The notes beneath the pieces are model-generated. The model was not told the origin of the DNA. It saw nothing but the letters and a program-made list of their open reading frames with translations, and did not search any database. Shown here piece after piece: positions 7,996 to 16,883 of a stretch of DNA of 64,000 bases. The stretch is from positions 62,001-126,000 of the forward strand of contig NZ_CP025429.1 of NCBI RefSeq assembly GCF_002848345.1, written 5' to 3'. The position numbers and the translations under genes were made by a program. The stretch's first letter is position 1. The number at the start of each line of letters is the position of its first letter. Source of the stretch: Chromobacterium sp. ATCC 53434. GTDB lineage: Bacteria; Pseudomonadota; Gammaproteobacteria; Burkholderiales; Chromobacteriaceae.

Positions 7996-9090
7996 TCAGT
8001 GGCTCAGCATGAACGGCGGCGCCGCGACCAGATTGGAGGCGTTGCCGCCGACGCTGCATTGCGCCACCTGCTGCGCCTGCAGCTTCAGCTGGTACATCAG
8101 GCCCAATGCCTTGTCCAGCATCGCCGGCTGGCCGTTGAACGTCTTGTTCAGGCTGTTCAGCAGCAACAGATAGGCGTCGTAGAAGCGCTGGGCGGCCAGC
8201 GAGGCCGGCGTGCCGGGGATGTAGTCGCTGACCGCCGCGTTGGCCAGGAAGTTGTAGATGCGTTCGCTGTCCAGCGGCACCGGCTCGCCGCGGTAGGACC
8301 AGCCGGAAACGGCTTCCGGATCGCGTTTCAACGTGCGACCGTGGTAGATCTCGCCGAACTTGAAATAGTGGGCGTAGCTGCCGTCGTCGTCGGTCGGCAG
8401 CGCGAGCTTGGCGAAGTCTATGCCCTCGCCCTGCAGCACGATGGTCTCTATCGCCTGGGCGGCGCTTTTCAGATCGACGATATAGCCGTTGGCCGGCGCG
8501 GTCTTGACCGGCGGAAACCATTTGCCGATATCGATCTGCTGCTCCTGGCGCGGATGGGCGAACAGTTCCGGGTCCAGTTCGACGGCCACGGCCAGCGCCG
8601 CCAGCACCGCCTGGTAGAACTTGCCTATCGAGGCGAACTCGCCGGGCACGTCCGGCGTCGGCTCCGATACCGTCTCGCCGGGCAGGATCTCCCCTTCTCG
8701 GGTGAACGGGCGCTCGATGGCCATCAGCACGTTCTTCAGCTGAGGTTTGGACAACGCCGCCAGCGTGACCTGCAGGTCGTTGTCTATCTTGGCCGGCAGC
8801 GGCCCCGGATAGCTCAGCGACTTGCCTATCGCGACGATGTCGGGGTTGCGGCCCAAGGCGATCAGGATATTGGCCGCCAGCGTCATGTGCAGCATTTCCT
8901 CGGTCACCACCGACTGGATCAGCGCCGCCGCGGCGCCGTTGCTGCCGGGCGCGATGGAAAACAGCGCGGTCAGATACGGCGGGATGGTGGCGAACTCCAG
9001 CTCGACCGCCGTGGTCAGCGCCTTTTTCAGCTCGGCGCTACAGGGATTGCTCTTCAGCTGGTCGATGACGCTTTGCTTGATGCGAAACAT
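7996..9090 (-). CDS. Ferritin-like VioB C-terminal-domain protein (iminophenyl-pyruvate dimer synthase type)
   Basis: A 364-residue protein resembling the C-terminal ferritin-like domain of VioB/RebD/StaD, which couples oxidised amino-acid imines. Probable metal ligands are E32 (VELEFATIPPYL), E65 and H68 (TEEMLHM), E215, and E247/H250 (GEIYH), giving the paired ExxH pattern of this fold. Violacein-type VioB is one chain of about 1000 residues; here this domain is a separate gene 35 bp downstream of a gene matching the N-terminal half. The ATG at 9090 follows AAAGG. No VioA, C, D or E gene is nearby, so the substrate is unknown. Confidence 0.72.
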   Translation of the reverse strand: MFRIKQSVIDQLKSNPCSAELKKALTTAVELEFATIPPYLTALFSIAPGSNGAAAALIQSVVTEEMLHMTLAANILIALGRNPDIVAIGKSLSYPGPLPAKIDNDLQVTLAALSKPQLKNVLMAIERPFTREGEILPGETVSEPTPDVPGEFASIGKFYQAVLAALAVAVELDPELFAHPRQEQQIDIGKWFPPVKTAPANGYIVDLKSAAQAIETIVLQGEGIDFAKLALPTDDDGSYAHYFKFGEIYHGRTLKRDPEAVSGWSYRGEPVPLDSERIYNFLANAAVSDYIPGTPASLAAQRFYDAYLLLLNSLNKTFNGQPAMLDKALGLMYQLKLQAQQVAQCSVGGNASNLVAAPPFMLSH

Positions 9091-9125
9091 ATGCTTGCCT
9101 TTCTCGAATGGGATGGGGGCGCGGC

Positions 9126-11231
9126 TCAGCGTTTGCCGCCCTTGGCGAAGTCGACGGCGTGGGCGCCCTGCAGCGCGTCGGTCCTGGCGCCGCCGCCGCG
9201 GGTCGGGCAGCGCTTGCCGAACATTTCCAGCATGCTTTTCGGCCGCCCCTGCTGTTGCAGCACCTGGTCGAAGTAGTCCACCAGCGCGCGCCGCTTGCTG
9301 CTGGACAGGTCGCGGGTGACCGGCATCTGGTCGGGATCGTCGTCGGGCTTGTCGAGCACGAATTTCAGGATGAAGGCGTTGGCGTCGGCCTGTTCACGTT
9401 GCGAGAAGTCGAACAGGCCCTGGCTCATCACCGGGTACAGATTGGCGTACTGCTGCAGGATGGGCTGGACGTCGCTCCAGTCGACCGGCGACGGTGCCGT
9501 GTAGCTGGAACGCACGACGATGGCGTACTGGTCGAATGTCTGCTGCACCGTCGGTTGGGGGGTGGTCAAGCCTCCGGCGAAGTTGTAGCTGTAGTTGAAC
9601 AGCTGGCCGTCCAGATAGCCGCGCGGATAGCCCAGCGCCTTGGGGCCGGCGATGGTCAGGTCGATCCGGCCGTAGCCGTCGGTGCGCGGAGAAGCCTGTG
9701 TGAAGTGGATCTGCTCCTGCGGCAGATTGGTGGTCGGCGGCGCGGCCTTCGGCGTGGTCTGCGGCGGGTTGTCGGTCGGGCAGTCGCCGCTGTCCACCTG
9801 CGGCTTGGTCCAGGTCTCGACCAGCGTCACTTCGCCATTGGCCAGCGGCACGCCGTATTGCGCGACGAAGACGGTGGAAGTCAGCGTGTTGGCGTCGACA
9901 CTGGCGTCGGGGTAGCCGCCGTTCGGGTCCAGGCGCAGCGCGAACTGATCGGCGCGCACTTCCCAGCCGTACTCGCCCTCGCAGCACAGCAGCAGCGCAA
10001 GGCCGTCGCCGCTGTCGTTGGCCGCGGTGACCAGCGCCAGCGGCAGAGAGTTGATCGTCGGCATCACCGCGTCCGAAATCGGCACCGCGACGATGCCGCT
10101 GCGGCTCAGCAGGCCGGCGTTGGAGATATCGATCGTGGCCAGCGGCCGGTACTGGGTCGGCTGCAGATAGGGGCTGTCCGGCAGGGTCCGCGGAGGTTTG
10201 CTCGGCGGATCGGGCGGAAGCAGCTGGGCGATGATGAACGGTTGTTGCCAGTATTGCTGGGTGTCGCCCTGCGTCGGCGCCTGCGCATTGGCGCTGCCGC
10301 TGCCGCATGTGACGTCGACCAGGTAGGAGGTTTCCAGCGTGGCGCCGGGCTGGTAGCGCAGCGGCAGCGCGTTGCTGAGGTCGGCATACAGGGTGCGGTC
10401 GACCAATTGGGCGCTGAACCAGCCGACATTGGGGATGTAGTCCTGCTGGTAGGACTGCGCCGGCAGCAGGCTGGCGGCCGGAATGAAGCGCCGGCCCAGC
10501 ACGAAGGATTGCGGCTCGGTCGGGTAGGCGGGGCCGATGGCGCCCAGCAACAGACCGTAGGAGAAGAAGCTTTCACCGAGCCTGTCGTCATAGCCGTAGG
10601 TGGTCAGCCGCAGCGACAGCGTGTCGTTCTGCTGTTCGCAGATGGCCTTCAGCGCCTGCAGCAGCGGGCTGGCCACGCCGTCCAGATTCCATTCGACGCC
10701 GGTCAGCTGGGTCTGCCAGATCGCCGAGGCCGCCCTGTCGCCGCTGCTGTTGCCCACGCGGTTGAACCACAGGTCGCGGAAGGGGTTGGGCGCGTAGGCG
10801 CCGCGCATCAGGACCTGTCCGTTCGGGGCCTGCAGCGTGATGATCTGCCCGTAGATACAGGAGGCCAGCTGCCAGTCCGGGTCCAGGTCCACCATCTTGC
10901 CCGATGGCTGGTCGCCGGCGTTGCCGACGGTCAGGCCGATCGCGGCATCCTGCGCGTAGCGGGTGATCTCCTGGCCGTCCGGACCCAGCGCCGACTGCAC
11001 CACGCAGTTTTTCAGGCTGAAGATGCCGGTGCCGAACGGATTCCACCAGCCGTTCCATTCGATCTCCTGGCTGTTGCCCGGCATCTCGACTTTGTTCGGC
11101 GCATAGGTCGGTTGCTGGAAATGCGGTTCGAAAGTGGAGATGTCGAAATGCCGCGGATCGTTGTTGACGGTGGAGACGTCCGATTGGAACAGGCCGGAAA
11201 ACGCGAGGCGGGGGTACTGAAGATAGCTCAT
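9126..11231 (-). CDS. VioB N-terminal-half-like protein
   Basis: A 701-residue protein whose start (MSYLQYPRLAFSGLFQSDVS..NNDPRHFD) matches the beginning of VioB (MS-x-L-x-[FY]-PR-x-x-F-x-G ... N-x-DP). Its last third (LYPVMSQGLFDFSQREQ...PVTRDLSSSKRRALVDYFDQVL) matches VioB just before its ferritin-like domain. The middle is a beta-rich region. It has no signal peptide or membrane span. AAGGAG lies 7 bases before the ATG. With the downstream gene it rebuilds the full VioB domain order over two chains. It probably forms a complex with that protein; the natural substrate is not readable. Confidence 0.7.
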   Translation of the reverse strand: MSYLQYPRLAFSGLFQSDVSTVNNDPRHFDISTFEPHFQQPTYAPNKVEMPGNSQEIEWNGWWNPFGTGIFSLKNCVVQSALGPDGQEITRYAQDAAIGLTVGNAGDQPSGKMVDLDPDWQLASCIYGQIITLQAPNGQVLMRGAYAPNPFRDLWFNRVGNSSGDRAASAIWQTQLTGVEWNLDGVASPLLQALKAICEQQNDTLSLRLTTYGYDDRLGESFFSYGLLLGAIGPAYPTEPQSFVLGRRFIPAASLLPAQSYQQDYIPNVGWFSAQLVDRTLYADLSNALPLRYQPGATLETSYLVDVTCGSGSANAQAPTQGDTQQYWQQPFIIAQLLPPDPPSKPPRTLPDSPYLQPTQYRPLATIDISNAGLLSRSGIVAVPISDAVMPTINSLPLALVTAANDSGDGLALLLCCEGEYGWEVRADQFALRLDPNGGYPDASVDANTLTSTVFVAQYGVPLANGEVTLVETWTKPQVDSGDCPTDNPPQTTPKAAPPTTNLPQEQIHFTQASPRTDGYGRIDLTIAGPKALGYPRGYLDGQLFNYSYNFAGGLTTPQPTVQQTFDQYAIVVRSSYTAPSPVDWSDVQPILQQYANLYPVMSQGLFDFSQREQADANAFILKFVLDKPDDDPDQMPVTRDLSSSKRRALVDYFDQVLQQQGRPKSMLEMFGKRCPTRGGGARTDALQGAHAVDFAKGGKR

Positions 11232-11532
11232 GCAACCGCTCCTTGGTCAGTTTGCAACAGTGTGGACAGGCACGTTGAACTGCGGGAACCGCTGGTGGTG
11301 CTTGGAATGGCGCGTCGGGTGACACCTGCACGAGATGTGGATCGCGAACGCGCGGGAACGGGCATGGAATATCCGTTGCAAGTCGTTCGTCATTTTGTTT
11401 GCTTTTCAATCTGGCAGAGGGCATACCCGATTGCAATGGCAAATCGGGGCGCTAAGGGAAAGCACCGAGTCGATCGCGGCGCCGGCTGCGAGGGGAGGGG
11501 ACGGCGGCGGGACGGCGCCCGCCGCCTGTAGG
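11232..11532. other. Intergenic region, likely promoter of the VioB-like pair
   Basis: About 300 bases between the patatin gene stop and the VioB-like start, both on the minus strand. Frames across it are shadows without family features. No clear operator, hairpin terminator or small gene was recognised. The gap suggests that the VioB-like pair has its own promoter separate from the patatin/dehydrogenase pair upstream. Confidence 0.4.
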
Positions 11533-12720
11533 CTAAGGCTGGCGGCGGTGCACGTCGTGGGTGACGAAGGGGTGGTCGGGCGACGGCATCCGCAGCCACT
11601 CCGGGTGGGACAGGCTGTCGCGGATGTCGGCCAGGCCGGCGGCCCAGTGCTCGCGCATCGTGCGGGCGCCGAACTGGTAGTCCTTGTAATGGCCCTCGCA
11701 GGGCTTGTCCTGGTAGATCAGGTGCACCACATTGAACAGCCGGTCGCAGGCCTGCTCGGCGGCGCGGCGATAGGCCGGCGAGTCGCGCGCCGCTTCCGGC
11801 ACCAGTGCCAGCGCCTCGCGCAGCAGCAGGCGGAACTGCTGCGTCTCCCGCATATAGTCGGTGATCATCCGCGTGCGGCTGGAGAACTGGATGTCCTTCT
11901 GCCTGAGCGCGACGCGGGACAGATCCTCTGGCAGCGCGCCGCCGGCGTTCCACAGGTCCACCTGGAACACCAGCGCGTGCTTGCGCGGCCGCGCGGTCAG
12001 CACCTGCTGCAACGGCGTGTTGGACACCATGCCGCCGTCCCAGTAGTGCTCGCCGTCTATCTCCACCGCCGGAAAGCCCGGCGGCAGCGCGCCGGAAGCC
12101 ATGAAGTGCTCGGCGCGCAGCCGTCTGCGCGTGTTGTCGAAGTAGACGAAGTTGCCGCTTTTGACATTGACGGCGCCGACCGACACCCGCATCTCGCCGC
12201 TGTCGTTCAGCCGATCGAAATCGACCAGCCGCTCCAGCGTGCTCTTCAGCGGCGAGGTGTCGTAGAAGCTGGCGGCGCCGGAGGCCAGCGGATGGCGCGG
12301 CACGAAGAAGCCGTTCTGGCCTTCGATCAGCGCGCGCCAGGCCTCCAGGCCGTTCAGCCAGCCCAGCAGCGGCGGCGGCAGCGTCTCTGCGTCGTCGAGC
12401 AGATTGTGCGGCGACGGCGGCAGCAGCGGCTGGCGGCTGATGGTCTGCCAGAATTGCTCCAGCCGCTCTGCGCGCTTGTCCGGCGGGTTGCCGGCGATGA
12501 CGGCGGCGTTCAGCGCGCCTATCGAAATGCCGGCCACCCAGTTCGGGTGCAGCCGCTTCTCAGCCAGGCCCTGGTAGACGCCGGCCTGGTAGGCGCCCAG
12601 CGCGCCGCCGCCCTGCAGCACCAGCGCCACCACCTGGTAGCGGTGGTCCGGCGGCAGGGCCGGACTGCGGTAGGGGCCGGCGTCGGCATGGCAGGCCGAG
12701 TTCAGTTTGTCCGATGCCAT
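11533..12720 (-). CDS. Patatin-like phospholipase with DUF3734 tail
   Basis: A 395-residue cytoplasmic serine hydrolase. The oxyanion loop is QGGGALGAYQAG (residues 36-47), the nucleophile elbow is GISIG with S66, and the catalytic Asp lies in DGGMVSNTPL near residue 225, giving the Ser-Asp dyad of patatins. The last ~110 residues (FQVDLWNAGGALPEDLSRV..., GHYKDYQFGARTMREHW) are the DUF3734 extension seen in bacterial patatins found beside 3-hydroxybutyrate dehydrogenase. That dehydrogenase is 9 bp upstream here, so the pair is an operon probably linked to lipid or polyhydroxybutyrate metabolism. Confidence 0.87.
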   Translation of the reverse strand: MASDKLNSACHADAGPYRSPALPPDHRYQVVALVLQGGGALGAYQAGVYQGLAEKRLHPNWVAGISIGALNAAVIAGNPPDKRAERLEQFWQTISRQPLLPPSPHNLLDDAETLPPPLLGWLNGLEAWRALIEGQNGFFVPRHPLASGAASFYDTSPLKSTLERLVDFDRLNDSGEMRVSVGAVNVKSGNFVYFDNTRRRLRAEHFMASGALPPGFPAVEIDGEHYWDGGMVSNTPLQQVLTARPRKHALVFQVDLWNAGGALPEDLSRVALRQKDIQFSSRTRMITDYMRETQQFRLLLREALALVPEAARDSPAYRRAAEQACDRLFNVVHLIYQDKPCEGHYKDYQFGARTMREHWAAGLADIRDSLSHPEWLRMPSPDHPFVTHDVHRRQP

Positions 12721-12729
12721 GCGCGCCCC

Positions 12730-13512
12730 TTACTGCATGAACCAGCCGTGGCTGACGACGAAGGACTGGCCGGTCAGCGCGGCGCTGGGGAAGGCGGCCA
12801 GGAACAGCGCGGTCTGGGCGACATCGTCGACGGTGGTGAACACGCCGTCGACGGTATTGCCCAGCATCACGCGCTTGATCACTTCGTCCTCGCTGATGCC
12901 CAGCTCCTTCGCCTGCTCCGGAATCTGCTTGTCGACCAGCGGCGTGCGCACGAAACCGGGGCAGATCACGTGCGAGCGCACATTGTACGGCGCGCCTTCC
13001 TTGGCCAGCACGCGGGCCAGGCCCAGCAGCGCGTGCTTGGCGGCGACGTAGGCCGATTTCAGCGGCGAGGCCTCGTGCGAGTGCACCGAGCCCATATAGA
13101 TCACCACGCCGCCGCGCTTGTCCTTGTACATGTGCTGCAGCGCGGCCTTGGTGGTCAGGAAGGCGCCGTCGACATGGATGGCCTGCATCTTCTTCCAGTC
13201 GGCGAAGCTGTAGTTGACGATGGGATTGACGATCTGGATGCCGGCGTTGGATATCAGGATGTCCAGATGGCCGAAGGCGTCCACCACCTGCTGGGTGCCC
13301 TGGTTGACGGCGGCCTCGTCGGTGACGTCCATCGCCACGCCTATGGCCTTGCCGCCGGCGGAGGCGATTTCGTCGGCGGCCTTGCGGGCGGCGTCGAGAT
13401 TGATGTCGGCGATGGCCACCGCCGCGCCGGCGGCGGCGTAGACCCGGGCGATTTCCTTGCCGATGCCGCTGGCGGCGCCGGTGATCAGGGCGACTTTTCC
13501 ATTCAATTGCAT
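12730..13512 (-). CDS. bdhA: 3-hydroxybutyrate dehydrogenase (SDR family)
   Basis: A 260-residue classical short-chain dehydrogenase. The cofactor motif is TGAASGIG (11-18), followed by NAG (89-91) and the catalytic S142, Y155 and K159 (YVAAK). The substrate-region pattern [14 protein letters not shown] ([15 protein letters not shown]) and the C-terminal VVSHGWFMQ are typical of D-3-hydroxybutyrate dehydrogenases. It interconverts 3-hydroxybutyrate and acetoacetate with NAD in polyhydroxybutyrate breakdown. First gene of a pair with the patatin phospholipase. Confidence 0.88.
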   Translation of the reverse strand: MQLNGKVALITGAASGIGKEIARVYAAAGAAVAIADINLDAARKAADEIASAGGKAIGVAMDVTDEAAVNQGTQQVVDAFGHLDILISNAGIQIVNPIVNYSFADWKKMQAIHVDGAFLTTKAALQHMYKDKRGGVVIYMGSVHSHEASPLKSAYVAAKHALLGLARVLAKEGAPYNVRSHVICPGFVRTPLVDKQIPEQAKELGISEDEVIKRVMLGNTVDGVFTTVDDVAQTALFLAAFPSAALTGQSFVVSHGWFMQ

Positions 13513-13834
13513 GGCGCTTCTCCTGTCGTTTCTTTCAAGGGAACAACTGGCGAACGGCGGACGGCGCGGAGCCGCCGCCGGTCTATCGGATGCATTCGGT
13601 ACGAGGCCGGGAGGCGGGAGGAGTTCCCGCGGCGATGACGTTGTATTGTAGCTCGGCCGCCCGGCTACGTCCGGCCGGACTCGGCCAGTCAGCGGCAGAG
13701 CGCGGCGAGGCCATCGCGATCGCCGATCGGTGGCCGGCGTCTAGCCGGCCGGGCGCGGCTCCGGTAGGCTGGGCGGTCAAGCCGCGCGCGGCGGCCGGCT
13801 GCCGCCCGGCCTCAACTCGACAAGGAAACGCATC
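13513..13834. other. Divergent promoter region between bdhA and dkgB
   Basis: About 320 GC-rich bases separate two divergent genes. A C/G-rich stretch near 13650-13760 has several short inverted repeats, but no clear operator or transcript. The open frames here are shadows and are not called. Confidence 0.4.
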
Positions 13835-14638
13835 ATGCAAATGCCGAAACTGGGAGTGGGCACCTTCCGCCTGAAGGACCGGCAGGCCGAGGACTCGGTG
13901 TCCATGGGCCTGGAGCTGGGCTATCGCCACATCGACACCGCGCAGATCTACCGCAACGAGGCCGACGTCGGCCGCGCGATCGCCAAAAGCGGCGTGCCGC
14001 GCGACGCGCTGTACGTCACCACCAAGATCTGGACCGACCAGTTCGGGCCCGGCCGCCTGATCCCCAGTCTGCGCGAGAGCCTGGACAAGCTGGGGCTGGA
14101 CAGCGTGGACATGACGCTGATCCACTGGCCGTCGCCCAAGGACGAAGTGCCGATGGCGATCTATATGACGCAGCTGGCCGAGGCCAGGCAGCTGGGACTG
14201 ACGCGCGAGATCGGCGTGTCCAACTTCACCGTCGCCCATCTGAAGCAGGCGGTGGACGCCGTCGGCGCCGACGCCATCGGCACCCATCAGCTGGAAGTGC
14301 ATCCGTATCTGCAGAACCTGAAGGTCCGCGCCTTCTGCCGCGAGCACGGCATCGCGCTGACCGGCTACATGCCGCTGGCCTACGGCCGGGTGGTGGGCGA
14401 TCCGACGCTGCGGGACATCGGCGCCAAGCACGGCGCGACGGCGGCACAGGTCGCGCTGGCCTGGCAGCTGCAGCAGGGCATCGCGGTGATTCCGTCGTCG
14501 ACCCGGCGCGAGAATCTGGCGGCCAATCTGGGCGCGCTGTCCCTGCGGCTGGACGACGGGGACATGGCGCGGATCGCCGGTCTGGAGGACGGCGGCCGCA
14601 TCGCCGACCCGGACTTCGCGCCGGCCTGGGACGTCTGA
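13835..14638 (+). CDS. dkgB: Aldo/keto reductase, 2,5-diketo-D-gluconate reductase B type
   Basis: A 267-residue (alpha/beta)8 NADPH-dependent reductase. The catalytic tetrad is D34, Y39, K64 and H97 (HIDTAQIYRNE, VTTKIW, LIHWPSP). AKR signatures IGVSNFTVAHL and the cofactor-binding IPSSTRRENLAANL near the end are present. Length and motifs match DkgB, which reduces 2,5-diketogluconate, methylglyoxal and other small aldehydes. An FKBP isomerase gene starts 56 bp downstream in the same direction. Confidence 0.88.
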   Translation: MQMPKLGVGTFRLKDRQAEDSVSMGLELGYRHIDTAQIYRNEADVGRAIAKSGVPRDALYVTTKIWTDQFGPGRLIPSLRESLDKLGLDSVDMTLIHWPSPKDEVPMAIYMTQLAEARQLGLTREIGVSNFTVAHLKQAVDAVGADAIGTHQLEVHPYLQNLKVRAFCREHGIALTGYMPLAYGRVVGDPTLRDIGAKHGATAAQVALAWQLQQGIAVIPSSTRRENLAANLGALSLRLDDGDMARIAGLEDGGRIADPDFAPAWDV

Positions 14639-14694
14639 GCCATCCGCCGCCGCGCGGGTTACAATGCGGTTTTGTCGCCCGCGTGGGAAACAGC

Positions 14695-15033
14695 ATGAAC
14701 GAAGAGTTGAAGATCGAGGACCTGGTGGTCGGCGACGGCAAGGAGGCGGTACGCGGCGCGCTGATCACCACCCACTACACCGGCTGGCTGGAGGACGGCA
14801 GCAAGTTCGACTCCTCCGTGGACAAGGGCCGGCCGTTCCAGTGCGTGATCGGCACCGGCCGCGTGATCAAGGGCTGGGACCTGGGACTGATGGGCATGAA
14901 GGTGGGCGGTAGGCGCAAGCTGTCGGTGCCGGCGCATCTGGCCTATGGCGAGCGTCAGATCGGCGACCGCATCCCGGCCCATTCCAATCTGCTGTTCGAG
15001 ATCGAATTGCTGGAGGTGTTGACGCGGGATTGA
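14695..15033 (+). CDS. FKBP-type peptidyl-prolyl isomerase
   Basis: A 112-residue single-domain FKBP. Hallmarks are VRGALITTHYTGWLEDGSKFDSS, FQCVIGTGRVIKGWDLGLMGMKVGG and LAYGERQIG..IPAHSNLLFEIELLE. It has no signal peptide, so it acts in the cytoplasm, catalysing cis-trans isomerisation at prolines in protein folding. A GTG 12 bases upstream is in frame; the ATG at 14695 is preferred because GTGGGAA sits at normal spacing before it. An ATG to stop of this size is usual for small bacterial FKBPs. Confidence 0.9.
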   Translation: MNEELKIEDLVVGDGKEAVRGALITTHYTGWLEDGSKFDSSVDKGRPFQCVIGTGRVIKGWDLGLMGMKVGGRRKLSVPAHLAYGERQIGDRIPAHSNLLFEIELLEVLTRD

Positions 15034-15254
15034 GCGGTGGACGGGGGCCGGACGGACCGGGCCGCGGCGGCGTGGCGCAGGGTGGATCAGCGGTAAAAAT
15101 ATCTCATATGAATAGTCTTGCTTGTGAATTCACTGATAATGAATTATTTTTATGCTTTTAGCATCTTTGTGTCATCGTAGTCCAGGCCTGCTCTGTCGTA
15201 TGTCCCGCGCCGGCGTTTACATACTTTGCGGCTTCGGGTTTATCGGAGAGTGAA

Positions 15255-16157
15255 ATGATTGACGATATCCGCTACCTCATCGTCTTTGCCAAGATTGCCG
15301 AAGTGGGATCGATGTCCGGCGCCGCGGAGGCGCTTGGCATCACCACCGCCACCATCAGCCAGCATCTGACCAAGCTGGAAAAGAACCTCGACACGGCGCT
15401 GCTGTACCGCAACACCCGCAAACAGGCCCTGACGCCGGATGGCGAAAACCTGCTGGAGACGGCCAGGGCGATGCTGGACCTGTACGAGAAGGGCATCATA
15501 GGTTTCAAGCAGCGCTCGACGCTGATGACCAGCAGCCTGCGCATCTCGATTCCGGCGATGTTCATCAACAGCAGCTTCATGGACGAGGTGGCGCGTTTCA
15601 TCGGCGAGAATCCGGACATCCAGCTGAGCATCGTATGCAGCGACAACCGCCAGGACATCATCGGCGAAAACATCGATGTGGCGTTCCGCATCGGCGACAT
15701 GCCGGACAGCTCGCTGAAGTCCAAGCCCATTTTTTCCTTCCCGCGCAGAGTGGTGGCCTCGCCGGAATTTCTCGCGCGCCACGGGCCGATCCGGCATCCG
15801 CGCGATCTGGCCGCGGTGCCGTGGATAGGCCTGACGATGCGGGCCGACAACCGCCATTTCCGCCACCCGTCCGGCGAGGAATGCGGCATCCGCTACACGC
15901 CGTGCACCCGGGTGGACAATGTCGCCGCCGCCTATCAGCTGGCCCTGCGCGGCGTCGGCCTGGCCGCCCCGCCGGAATTCATGGTTGAGCGCGACGTCGC
16001 CGACGGCGCGCTGGAATGGGTCTTGCCGGAATGGTCGCAGGAGCCGATGCGGGTGTACGCGGTATGGCCGTCCAATGTGTCCAGCAGCAGCGTCGCCTAC
16101 CGGCTGATCCACGTCATCTGCAACGCCTTGCAGCACGTCAGGGCGATGGCGGCCTGA
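15255..16157 (+). CDS. LysR-family transcriptional regulator
   Basis: A 300-residue regulator. The N-terminal winged HTH (residues 1-60: AEVGSMSGAAEALGITTATISQHLTKLEKNL) precedes a LysR substrate-binding domain. The effector cannot be read. The gene converges with the LysE-type exporter at 16199-16807, and a shared hairpin lies between. LysR regulators are often partners of LysE exporters, but the usual arrangement is divergent, so control of the neighbouring operon is only a guess. The upstream 220 bases are AT-rich, with a perfect GTGAATTCAC palindrome near 15124 as a possible autoregulatory site. Confidence 0.85.
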   Translation: MIDDIRYLIVFAKIAEVGSMSGAAEALGITTATISQHLTKLEKNLDTALLYRNTRKQALTPDGENLLETARAMLDLYEKGIIGFKQRSTLMTSSLRISIPAMFINSSFMDEVARFIGENPDIQLSIVCSDNRQDIIGENIDVAFRIGDMPDSSLKSKPIFSFPRRVVASPEFLARHGPIRHPRDLAAVPWIGLTMRADNRHFRHPSGEECGIRYTPCTRVDNVAAAYQLALRGVGLAAPPEFMVERDVADGALEWVLPEWSQEPMRVYAVWPSNVSSSSVAYRLIHVICNALQHVRAMAA

Positions 16158-16161
16158 CGGC

Positions 16162-16192
16162 GCCGGGCCGGTCCCGGGAGGGACCGCCCGGC
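16162..16192. terminator. Hairpin between convergent genes
   Basis: GCCGGGCCGGTCCC, loop GGGA, then GGGACCGCCCGGC: a 13-bp stem with one bulge lying between the stops of the LysR regulator and the LysE exporter. It has no good T run on either side, so it is a likely but imperfect bidirectional terminator. Confidence 0.55.
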
Positions 16193-16198
16193 CGGTTC

Positions 16199-16807
16199 TC
16201 AGTGCAGATACTGCCGTATCTGCAGGTAGATCAGGTAGCCGGCCGACAGGATCAGCATGCCGCCCATCAGCATATTGAAGGCCCGTATCCGCGTCCGGGT
16301 GTTCAGCAGCACCGAGACCCGGTCCCCCAGCACCGCCCAGGCGGCCAGCGACAGGTAGCAGATCAGGAAGTAGATGACGACGAAGGCGATCAGCGGCTTG
16401 TGGCTGCTGGGGCTGGAGAACAGCACGACGCCGGAGGCGCAGGAGATCCAGGCCTTGGGGTTTAGCCACTGCAGCAGGAAGCCCTGGCTGAAGGTTGGGA
16501 TGGCCCGCTTGTCCAGCGAGATTTCCGGCGACGACATCGCGATCTTGTAGCCGACGTAGATGATGAAGGCCGAGCCGGCCAGCTCCAGATACATCAGAAA
16601 GCTCGGGTAGGCGCTGATCATCTGCTGGAACCAGAAGCCGACGAAGATCAGCAGCAGCGTGAAGCCTATGGTGGCGCCGGAAACGAAGGGGATGGTGCGG
16701 CGCACGCCGTGATTGGCGCCGGAGGAGACGATCACCATGTTCACCGGGCCCGGGGAAATGGACATCGTCAGCGAGAACACCATCATCGCGATTAGCAGGT
16801 TGATCAT
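16199..16807 (-). CDS. LysE-family amino-acid exporter
   Basis: A 202-residue inner-membrane protein with about six spans. The LysE/RhtB mark near the start is SLTMSISPGPVNMVIVSSGANHGVRR, and the mid-protein QGFLLQWLNPKAWISCASGVV is the second signature. These proteins export lysine, arginine, homoserine, threonine or related small molecules. It lies 76 bp after the nitroreductase-like gene and is the last gene in the same direction as the oxygenase/ATP-grasp operon, so it may export that pathway's amino-acid product. The short spacing makes cotranscription plausible but not certain. Confidence 0.87.
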   Translation of the reverse strand: MINLLIAMMVFSLTMSISPGPVNMVIVSSGANHGVRRTIPFVSGATIGFTLLLIFVGFWFQQMISAYPSFLMYLELAGSAFIIYVGYKIAMSSPEISLDKRAIPTFSQGFLLQWLNPKAWISCASGVVLFSSPSSHKPLIAFVVIYFLICYLSLAAWAVLGDRVSVLLNTRTRIRAFNMLMGGMLILSAGYLIYLQIRQYLH

Positions 16808-16883
16808 TGTTTCTTTGTCCTATGGTTGTGCGGAATCCGTATCGATCGAATATCCATTTAACATGAAAATCGGCGGCAAGGAA

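Noticed and set aside
7996..11231. Violacein biosynthesis operon
   Set aside because: Only VioB-like halves are present; the neighbours are a patatin, a dehydrogenase and a transporter, and VioA, C, D and E are absent from the window.
9108..11531. Very long plus-strand frame (about 800 codons) opposite the VioB-like gene
   Set aside because: Composition is a repetitive Arg/Gln/Val/His pattern typical of the antisense of GC-rich genes. The minus-strand frame has clear VioB-type motifs and a ribosome site.
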